A stretch of DNA of 11,115 nucleotides, taken from NCBI GenBank assembly GCA_021154985.1, contig JAJNQE010000060.1, forward strand, positions 1-11,115, written 5' to 3'. Shown piece by piece: positions 1-5,787 of this stretch. This stretch comes from Hydrogenophaga sp. (lineage in GTDB: Bacteria; Pseudomonadota; Gammaproteobacteria; Burkholderiales; Burkholderiaceae_C). Under the pieces are notes generated by a model. That model was not told the origin of the DNA, did no database searches, and saw nothing but the letters and a program-made list of their open reading frames with translations. Position numbers and translations under genes: made by a program. Positions within the stretch are counted from its first letter, which is position 1, and each line of letters opens with the position of its first letter.

Positions 1-453
1 GGTCTTGTTTTCGTACGGGGTCAGGTCCTTGGTCGGACGGCTGTCGACCAGCGAGCCCGGCAGGAAGGCGCTGATGCCGTTGACCATGACCTTGAGGCCG
101 CCCTTGACCTTGCTGGAGGTCGTGCCGGTGACGAATTCGCCCGACTCGAGTGCTTTCTCCAGCGACATCCACGAGGCCAGGCGCTTGGCCTTGTCGCGCG
201 ACAGCAGGGTGTCGCCGAAACCGTTTTCCACGGAATCGATGGCGACCGACACAAAGTCGCCCACCTGCACTTCGAGTTCACCCAGGTCGTTCTTGAATTC
301 GGCCAGCGGCACGTAGGCTTCCGACTTCAGACCGGCGTTGACCACCACGTGGCTGTGTTCGATGCGAACAACTTCAGCGGTGATGACTTCGCCCGAGCGC
401 ATTTCAGCGCGTTTCAGGGACTCTTCGAACAGGGCGGCAAAAGATTCAGACAT
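1..453 (-). CDS. rpsA: 30S ribosomal protein S1, N-terminal part (runs off the left edge)
   Basis: Ribosomal protein S1 binds mRNA on the 30S subunit and helps load transcripts with weak Shine-Dalgarno sequences. The 151 codons present begin MSESFAALFEESL. They cover the first S1 domain (from about residue 21, SGEVITAEVVRIEHSHVVVN) and the start of the second (from about residue 105, including KGGLKVMVNGISAFLPGS). The family has about 560 residues, so roughly three quarters lies beyond base 1. The start is well supported: the minus-strand sequence AGGA (bases 460-463) sits 6 nt before the ATG. The gene is last in the gyrA-to-rpsA series and is separated from cmk by 183 nt containing inverted repeats, so it may have its own control. 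No frameshift is seen. The identification is firm; only the C-terminal part is unknown. Confidence 0.97.
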   Translation of the reverse strand, partial: MSESFAALFEESLKRAEMRSGEVITAEVVRIEHSHVVVNAGLKSEAYVPLAEFKNDLGELEVQVGDFVSVAIDSVENGFGDTLLSRDKAKRLASWMSLEKALESGEFVTGTTSSKVKGGLKVMVNGISAFLPGSLVDSRPTKDLTPYENKT

Positions 454-457
454 TGAA

Positions 458-463
458 TTTCCT
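458..463 (-). promoter_or_regulatory. Ribosome binding site of rpsA
   Basis: The minus-strand AGGAAA lies 4 nt before the rpsA ATG, with its AGGA core 6 nt away. This supports the chosen start. It is one of the clearer Shine-Dalgarno sequences on this strand; gyrA and aroA have no obvious one. Confidence 0.7.
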
Positions 464-480
464 AAAACCACTCAGCGTCG

Positions 481-510
481 GCGCCTTCAACCGATGGATT
501 CGGTTGGCGC
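481..510 (-). promoter_or_regulatory. Bulged stem-loop in the rpsA leader
   Basis: On the minus strand, the arm GCGCC-AACCG is followed by the 7-nt loop AATCCAT. The matching arm is CGGTT-GAA-GGCGC. This gives ten base pairs with one 3-nt bulge (GAA). The structure ends 27 nt before the rpsA ATG, just upstream of the ribosome binding site. The distance and the lack of an immediate T-run argue for a regulatory or stabilising mRNA hairpin rather than a terminator. The function is inferred. Confidence 0.5.
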
Positions 511-540
511 GGGGATCGACGTGTGGGCGGCGTTGACATT

Positions 541-557
541 GCGGTGCGAAACACCGC
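541..557 (-). repeat. Perfect inverted repeat, upstream part of the rpsA leader
   Basis: GCGGTG and CACCGC form a perfect 6-bp stem around a 5-nt loop (TTTCG on the minus strand). The stem is GC-rich, but the bases after it on the minus strand (AATGTCAACG) contain no T-run, so it is not a classical terminator. It could be a folded part of the rpsA leader or a stem protecting the 3' end of the upstream message. Confidence 0.4.
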
Positions 558-636
558 GGGGTTGGTTGAAAAGAACCTTCAGACATGCGGGCTGGGAGCG
601 CCCGGCTGTGCCGTCAGGGCCAGTGTGCAAGCGCGC

Positions 637-2646
637 TCAGTTTCCCGAGAACGCCGTTTTGCCTTGCCACCAGCCCATCACCACTTGCACCGATTGCTCG
701 ATGCCCAGTTCGGAGTTGTCCAGTTTCAAGGCGTCTTCGGCCGGCTTGAGAGGCGCATGCGTGCGGGATGAGTCCCGCAAATCACGCACCCTCAGGTCTT
801 CCAGAAGGTCGTCGATGTTAGCAGCAATTCCCTTTGAAATCAATTGCTTATGGCGCCGCTCGGCGCGCTGCTCGGCGGTCGCTGTCAGGAACACCTTCAA
901 AGCCGCGTCCGGGAAGATCACCGTGCCCATGTCGCGCCCGTCGGCCACCAGCCCGGGCAGGCGCCGAAAGCTCTGCTGCAAGGCGTGCAGGGCCGATCGC
1001 ACAGCCAGATGTTGAGACACTTTGGACGCCATGCCACCCGTGGACTCCAGCCGCAGCGGGTCGGTGATGTCCCGACCGCCCAGAAACACCTTGTGGTCCC
1101 GAAAGGCCAGGGGCAGTTGAGCGGCCAGCCGGGCGAGCGCGGGCTCGTCGTCCAGCGACACGCCGGCGTCTTGTGCGGCGAGTGCCGTGGCCCGGTACAG
1201 CGCACCCGAGTCGAGCAGGTGGTAGCCCAGTCGCTGAGCCACTTCAGAGGCCAGAGTGCCCTTGCCTGAGGCTGTGGGGCCGTCGATGCAGATCACCGGG
1301 ATCGCCTGCGTGGGCGTGCTGCAGACCTCAAACAGGGTTTCGAAGTAGTCGGGGAAGGTTTTGCCGACGCATTTCGGGTCTTCGATGCGCACCGGCAAGT
1401 CCGCCGGGTTGAAGGCGGCGAGCGAGAAACACATGGCGACACGGTGGTCGTCGTAGGTGTGGATGCTGGCGGCGCGCCAAACAGTGGGCGGCGTGATGCG
1501 GATGAAGTCGGACCCTTCTTCCACGGTGGCGCCCAGCTTCCGGCATTCATTGGCCATGGCCGCGATGCGGTCGGTTTCTTTCACGCGCCAGCTGGCGATG
1601 TTGCGCAGCGTCGTGGTGCCATTGGCGTAAAGCGCCATCACGGCCAGGGTCATGGCGGCGTCGGGGATGTGGTTGCAATCGAGCTCGATGGCCTGGAGTG
1701 GCCAGGTGCCTCGCCGGATGTGCAGGCGGTTGGCCTCGCCGGTGATCTCGGCGCCCATGAGCCGCGCAGCTTCGATGAAGCGGATGTCGCCCTGGATGGA
1801 GGACAGGCCGACGCCTTCGATGGTGATGCCCTGGGCCCCGGGCGCGATGGCGCCCAGCGCGATGAAGTAACTGGCCGACGAAGCGTCGCCCTCCACCGGA
1901 ATGCGCCCGGGCGAGCGGTAGCGGCTGCCGGCCGGGATGGTGAAGCGTTGCCAGCCATCGCGTTGCACCTGCACCCCGAAGCGCGCCAGCAGGTTCAGCG
2001 TGATTTCAATGTAGGGGCGCGAGATCAGTTCGCCCACCACATCGATCACGATGGCCTGCTGTTGTGCCACGAGGGGCAGCGCCAGCAACAGGGCCGTGAG
2101 GAACTGGCTGGACACATCGCCCCGCACACGAATGGGCTCTGCCAGCCGCAGCGCTTCGGGTGAGCCCGTGCCGAGTTTGAGTGGAGGGTAACCTTCCTGT
2201 CCCAGGCAGTCCACGGCGCAACCGAGCTGGCGCAGGGCGTCCACCAGATCACCGATCGGCCGCTCGTGCATGCGCGGCACGCCGCTGAGTTCGAACTCAG
2301 CGCCGTGGGTGGAGGCCAGCAGGGCCAGCGCGGCGGTGAGTGGGCGCATGGCCGTGCCGGCGTTGCCCAGGAACAGTTGCGCCTGTCGCACGGGGAGTTG
2401 TCCGCCCAGACCGTGCACGCGCAGGGCGCCGTCGGGCTGGGGTTCAATCTGGCAGCCGAGCTGGCGCAAAGCGTTCAGCATCACCTGCGTGTCGTCGGAG
2501 TCGAGCAGGTCGGCCACATCGGTGTGGCCCTCGCTCAGTGCCGCCAGCAGCAGCACCCGGTTGGAGATGCTTTTGGAGCCCGGCAGGCGCACGGTGCCGC
2601 CGGCGCTGGCCAGGGGAGGAATATCGAGAAAGGGTATGGAGTACAT
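637..2646 (-). CDS. aroA-cmk: Fused 3-phosphoshikimate 1-carboxyvinyltransferase (EPSP synthase) / cytidylate kinase
   Basis: One uninterrupted 669-residue frame carries two enzymes. Residues 1 to about 442 are a class I EPSP synthase, which joins shikimate-3-phosphate and PEP. Its motifs are LPGSKSISNR (K25, R30), LGNAGTAMRP (94-102; G97 matches the glyphosate-contact glycine 96 of E. coli), DCNHIPDAA, KETDR and DDHRVAM. After a short linker (CSTPTQA), residues about 449-669 are a full-length CMP/dCMP kinase, with P-loop GPTASGKGT (456-464), the DSGALYR motif, DGRDMGTVIFPDA and RDLRDSSR. Start: the ATG giving MYSIPFLDIPPLASAGG matches the family N-terminus and lies 34 nt after tyrA. A GTG at 2727 would add 27 unlike residues and overlap tyrA. 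No strong Shine-Dalgarno is visible, so translation may be coupled to tyrA. Such fusions are annotated in Comamonadaceae. Confidence 0.95.
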   Translation of the reverse strand: MYSIPFLDIPPLASAGGTVRLPGSKSISNRVLLLAALSEGHTDVADLLDSDDTQVMLNALRQLGCQIEPQPDGALRVHGLGGQLPVRQAQLFLGNAGTAMRPLTAALALLASTHGAEFELSGVPRMHERPIGDLVDALRQLGCAVDCLGQEGYPPLKLGTGSPEALRLAEPIRVRGDVSSQFLTALLLALPLVAQQQAIVIDVVGELISRPYIEITLNLLARFGVQVQRDGWQRFTIPAGSRYRSPGRIPVEGDASSASYFIALGAIAPGAQGITIEGVGLSSIQGDIRFIEAARLMGAEITGEANRLHIRRGTWPLQAIELDCNHIPDAAMTLAVMALYANGTTTLRNIASWRVKETDRIAAMANECRKLGATVEEGSDFIRITPPTVWRAASIHTYDDHRVAMCFSLAAFNPADLPVRIEDPKCVGKTFPDYFETLFEVCSTPTQAIPVICIDGPTASGKGTLASEVAQRLGYHLLDSGALYRATALAAQDAGVSLDDEPALARLAAQLPLAFRDHKVFLGGRDITDPLRLESTGGMASKVSQHLAVRSALHALQQSFRRLPGLVADGRDMGTVIFPDAALKVFLTATAEQRAERRHKQLISKGIAANIDDLLEDLRVRDLRDSSRTHAPLKPAEDALKLDNSELGIEQSVQVVMGWWQGKTAFSGN

Positions 2647-2680
2647 GCGCGGTGACGCGAGCTGCTCGCGCAGGACGAGC

Positions 2681-3562
2681 TCAGCCCTGGGGCTTGATGG
2701 CGGACATGCGCCAATGGGCGCGGGCACTGCTGGCTTGGTCGATCAAGGCCTCCAGCGCGTCCGGGTTGTCGGCGTTGATGGCGGTTTCCAGCGCATGCAG
2801 GGCGCGCTGGAACAGGCGCGATTGCGCCAGAAGTTCTTCGCGGTTGGACATGAGGATGTCGCGCCAGACCAGAGGGTCGCTGGCGGCGATGCGCGTGAAA
2901 TCGCGAAAACCTGGACCTGCAAGCGACAGAAAATCCTCGGCCTGGGGCTGGCTCTGGATGCCGTTCATCAAGGCAAATGCCACCAGGTGAGGCAGGTGGC
3001 TTACCGCCGCGTAGGCCGCATCGTGCGCCTCGGGCGACATCTGCTTGACATGGCAGCCCAGCGCGGCCCAGACCTTGTGCGCTTTGTCCAGTTGGGCCGT
3101 GAGCGTGCGCTCGATCGGCGTGAGGATGACCTGACGGCCTTTGTACAGGTCGGGATCGGCATGGTCGACACCGGCGAGCTCCTTGCCCGCGATCGGGTGC
3201 GTGGGCACGAACACGCCCACCTGGTCTTTCAGCACGCGGCGTGCGGCGTCGATCACCTCGCGCTTGGTGGAGCCCACGTCCATGATCAGCACGTCGCCGC
3301 GCACCAGGTGCCGGATGGCCTTGAAGGTGGCTTCGGTGGCCGACACCGGCACCGCCAGCAGCACCAGGTCGGCACCCGAGACGGCCAGCAGAGCGGAAGG
3401 CGCTTCGACATCGATCACGCCGAGCTGGCGCGCGCGTTCGGTGGTCGAGGGCGACTTGCTGTAGCCCACCACGCGCTTGACCAGACCGGCGCGCTTGAGG
3501 GCCAGCGCAAACGAGCCGCCCATCATTCCGCAGCCGATCAATCCCAGTTGTTCAAACATCAT
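2681..3562 (-). CDS. tyrA: Prephenate (or arogenate) dehydrogenase
   Basis: This is the oxidative step of tyrosine synthesis: decarboxylating oxidation of prephenate (or arogenate) with NAD(P). The 293-residue protein opens with a Rossmann fold, LGLIGCGMMGGS (G10, G12, G15). At the end of the second strand it reads VVGYSKSPSTTERA. There, S35-K36-S37 replaces the acidic residue expected of NAD-specific enzymes, which suggests NADP use. HPIAGKELAGV carries the expected catalytic histidine (H122), and VSHLPHLVAFAL is the conserved helical-domain motif. There is no fused chorismate mutase and no ACT domain. The start is a double ATG: the first overlaps the pheA stop as ATGA, the second is one codon later. 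TCACC at 3567-3571 reads as GGTGA on the minus strand and may be the ribosome binding site. The role is sure; substrate and cofactor preference are inferred. Confidence 0.93.
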   Translation of the reverse strand: MMFEQLGLIGCGMMGGSFALALKRAGLVKRVVGYSKSPSTTERARQLGVIDVEAPSALLAVSGADLVLLAVPVSATEATFKAIRHLVRGDVLIMDVGSTKREVIDAARRVLKDQVGVFVPTHPIAGKELAGVDHADPDLYKGRQVILTPIERTLTAQLDKAHKVWAALGCHVKQMSPEAHDAAYAAVSHLPHLVAFALMNGIQSQPQAEDFLSLAGPGFRDFTRIAASDPLVWRDILMSNREELLAQSRLFQRALHALETAINADNPDALEALIDQASSARAHWRMSAIKPQG

Positions 3563-4656
3563 TCGGTCACCGGGTATGCGCCCAACACTTTGTAGAAGGC
3601 GCAGAGGCCTTGGAGTTCTTGCAAGGCAGCGGCCACGTGGGGTTGTGACGGGTGACCAGCAATGTCGATGTAGAAGTAGTACTCCCACTGCCCCGACTTG
3701 GCTGGTCGCGACTCGAAACGCGTCATGGACACGCCATTGTTCTTGAGCGGCACGAGCAGGTCGTGCACGGCACCGGGCCGGTTGGGAACCGACACCACCA
3801 GGCTCGTGCAGTCGCGGCCGGACGCCGGCGGCATGGCCAGCGTCTGGGGCAGGGCGATCACGGCAAAGCGGGTGCGGTTGTAGGCTTCGTCCTGAATGGC
3901 GTGCGAGACGATGTGCAGGCCGAACTGCGCGGCAGCGCGTTCGCTGGCAATGCCGGCCCACGCCGGGTTGGTCGCCGCCAGGCGGGCACCTTCGGCGTTG
4001 CTGGAGACCGCCCGCTTCTCTGCCTTGGGCAGGTGCTGTGACAACCAGTTCTGACATTGCGCCAAGGCTTGGGGATGCGCGAGCACCACCTCCACACCGT
4101 CCAACGTGTTGACCTGGCGCAGCAGGTTGTGGCGGATCAACAGGCTCACCTCACCCACCACATGCACGGGCGACCGCAGGAACAGGTCGAGCGACCGCGC
4201 CACCACGCCCTCGGTGGAGTTTTCCATGCCCACCACGCCAAACTGCGCGGTGCCAGCGGCGGTGGCGTGGAACACCTCGTCAAAATCGGCGCAATAAATC
4301 AGGTTGGCGGCGCTGCCAAAAAACTCGATGGCAGCCTGTTCGCAGAAGGTGCCTTGCGGGCCCAGCACGGCCACGCGCTGCGGTGCTTCGAGCGCAAGGC
4401 AAGCCGACATGATCTCGCGCCAGATCGAGGCCACGTGCTGGTTGAGCAGCGGGCCCTGGTTGGCGCCCTGGATCTTTTCAATCACCTGAGCCACGCGGTC
4501 GGGCCTGAAAAACGGCGAGCCTTCGTGGCGTTTGATCACGCCGACTTCCTCGGCCACGCGCGCGCGCTGGTTCAGCAGCGAGAGCAATTGCTGATCGAGT
4601 GCGTCGATCTGAACGCGCAAGGCTGCGAGGGCGTCGGACTGGGTGGGTTGGGTCAT
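3559..4656 (-). CDS. pheA: Bifunctional chorismate mutase / prephenate dehydratase (P-protein)
   Basis: This enzyme converts chorismate to prephenate and then to phenylpyruvate for phenylalanine synthesis. The 365 residues hold three domains. The first is an AroQ-type chorismate mutase (about 8-92; R14, R31, K42 and R54 line up with E. coli R11, R28, K39 and R51). The second is prephenate dehydratase (about 94-275; GPQGTF 99-104, ENSTEGVV, NRTRFAVI with the TRF motif at 262-264). The third is an ACT regulatory domain (about 283-360; NRPGAVHDLL and ESRP at 315-318, the phenylalanine-sensing motifs). Feedback inhibition by phenylalanine is therefore expected. The position equivalent to E. coli E52 appears to be V55. 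The ATG lies 24 nt after the serC stop, and the pheA stop overlaps the tyrA start. No leader-peptide attenuator is visible. Confidence 0.96.
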   Translation of the reverse strand: MTQPTQSDALAALRVQIDALDQQLLSLLNQRARVAEEVGVIKRHEGSPFFRPDRVAQVIEKIQGANQGPLLNQHVASIWREIMSACLALEAPQRVAVLGPQGTFCEQAAIEFFGSAANLIYCADFDEVFHATAAGTAQFGVVGMENSTEGVVARSLDLFLRSPVHVVGEVSLLIRHNLLRQVNTLDGVEVVLAHPQALAQCQNWLSQHLPKAEKRAVSSNAEGARLAATNPAWAGIASERAAAQFGLHIVSHAIQDEAYNRTRFAVIALPQTLAMPPASGRDCTSLVVSVPNRPGAVHDLLVPLKNNGVSMTRFESRPAKSGQWEYYFYIDIAGHPSQPHVAAALQELQGLCAFYKVLGAYPVTE

Positions 4657-4680
4657 GTCGCTGGGTTCTGGAGCCTGTGT

Positions 4681-5787
4681 TCAAGCCCGTGTTTTTTCAA
4701 AGTCGCGCATGAAGTGCACAAGCGCTTGCACGCCTTCAAGTGGCATCGCGTTGTAGATGCTGGCGCGCATGCCACCCACCGACTTGTGCCCTTTGAGTTG
4801 CAGCAGGCCGGCGGCCTTGGCGCCGGCCAGGAAAGCGTCGTTCAAGGCTTCGTCGCGCAGGAAGAATGGAACGTTCATGCGCGAGCGGCAGTCGCGGGCC
4901 ACCTTGTTGACGTACAGCGCAGAGCCGTCGATGAAGTCGTAGAGCAAAGCCGCCTTGGCGATGTTGCGCTGCTCCATCGCCGCCACACCACGGAGGCCGC
5001 CGTCTTTCTGGCTCTTGAGCCACTGAAAGGTCAGCCCCGCCATGTAGATGCTGAAGGTCGGCGGCGTGTTGTACATGGAGCCGTTGGCCGCCACCGTCTT
5101 GTAGTCGAAAGCGCTGGGGCAGGCGGGGAGGGCGTGGCCGAGCAGGTCTTCGCGCACGACCACCAGGGTCAGGCCAGCCGGGCCCAGATTTTTCTGTGCA
5201 CCGCCAAAGGCCAGGCCCACGCGCGACCAGTCGACCGTGCGCGAGGCCACGTGAGACGAGAAGTCGATCACCAGCGGCGCGTTGCTGCCCAGCGCTTTGA
5301 GATCGGGCAGTTCGTGAAACTCAACGCCATGAATCGTCTCGTTGCTGCAAATGTGCACGTACTGCGCATCTGCGCCGAGTTGCCATGAGCCAGGCGTTGG
5401 CAGCGTGGTGTGGTTCGAGTCGGCGTTGCTGGCTGCCAGGGCGGGCTTCGCGTAGCGCGCAGCTTCCTTGATGGACTTCTGGCTCCAACTGCCCGTGACG
5501 ACGAAATCAACCCGGCCACCGCGCGAGAGATTCAGGGGGACGATGGCGTTTTCCGCCAGTCCACCGCCTTGCATGAACAGGATGTGAAAGTTCGCGGGAA
5601 TGGCCAGCAACTCGCGCAAGTCGGCTTGCGCTGTTTCCATGATCTCGCCGAACTCCTTGCCGCGGTGGCTCATCTCCATCACGCTCATGCCGCTGCCGCG
5701 CCAGTCGAGCATCTCGTTGGCGGCTTGTTGCAACACGTCGGCCGGCATCGCGGCCGGGCCGGCAGAGAAGTTGTAGGGGCGTGCCAT
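4681..5787 (-). CDS. serC: Phosphoserine aminotransferase
   Basis: SerC is a PLP enzyme that makes 3-phosphoserine from 3-phosphohydroxypyruvate and glutamate, and it also acts in pyridoxal phosphate synthesis. The protein is 368 residues (E. coli 362). The N-terminus YNFSAGPAAMP, MEMSHRGKEF, FMQGGGLAEN, and the PLP-lysine segment FGGAQKNLGPAG (K199) are all present. So are the C-terminal GHKSVGGMRASIYNAM residues, which are typical of the family. Start choice: a GTG at 5790 and an ATG at 5787 are adjacent. GAGG (5792-5795, minus strand) is 4 nt from the ATG but only 1 nt from the GTG, and the ATG overlaps the gyrA stop as TGATG, so the ATG is preferred. This overlap implies translational coupling to gyrA. 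Confidence 0.96.
   Translation of the reverse strand: MARPYNFSAGPAAMPADVLQQAANEMLDWRGSGMSVMEMSHRGKEFGEIMETAQADLRELLAIPANFHILFMQGGGLAENAIVPLNLSRGGRVDFVVTGSWSQKSIKEAARYAKPALAASNADSNHTTLPTPGSWQLGADAQYVHICSNETIHGVEFHELPDLKALGSNAPLVIDFSSHVASRTVDWSRVGLAFGGAQKNLGPAGLTLVVVREDLLGHALPACPSAFDYKTVAANGSMYNTPPTFSIYMAGLTFQWLKSQKDGGLRGVAAMEQRNIAKAALLYDFIDGSALYVNKVARDCRSRMNVPFFLRDEALNDAFLAGAKAAGLLQLKGHKSVGGMRASIYNAMPLEGVQALVHFMRDFEKTRA

Larger units (their letters stand above)
454..636 (-). other. cmk-rpsA intergenic leader with two inverted repeats
   Basis: This 183-nt gap holds no convincing gene. Read on the minus strand (towards rpsA) it has two clear inverted repeats, at 541-557 and 481-510, listed separately. 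Neither is followed directly by a T-run, so I do not call an intrinsic terminator. No good -35/-10 pair was found by eye. The length and structure fit a 5' leader of rpsA. In gamma-proteobacteria the rpsA leader is folded and mediates autoregulation by S1, but the equivalent role here is only inferred. Confidence 0.6.

Noticed and set aside
571..620. Possible intrinsic terminator after cmk
   Set aside because: Only four-base stems (for example GGGC/GCCC, GGTT/AACC) are found and no T-run follows a stable stem.
338..1015. Plus-strand open frame across the rpsA leader and cmk
   Set aside because: It covers rpsA and cmk coding sequence in antisense, has no motif, and is rich in R, S and C like other shadow frames.
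2647..2727. N-terminal extension of AroA-Cmk from a GTG at 2727
   Set aside because: The 27 extra residues do not resemble EPSP synthase and would overlap the end of tyrA. The ATG at 2646 gives the expected family start.
2270..3595. Long plus-strand open frame (441 codons) opposite aroA and tyrA
   Set aside because: It is antisense to two well-supported genes in GC-rich DNA, has no recognisable domain, and its composition (rich in H, R, G, A) is typical of a shadow frame.
2681..4057. Extended tyrA frame reaching into pheA
   Set aside because: The upstream 160-odd residues are an out-of-frame reading of pheA. The real TyrA begins at MMFEQLGLIGCG, where an ATGA overlap with the pheA stop is found.
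4057..5388. Long plus-strand open frame (443 codons) opposite pheA and serC
   Set aside because: It is a shadow of two strongly supported genes, with no family motifs and no ribosome binding site that stands out.
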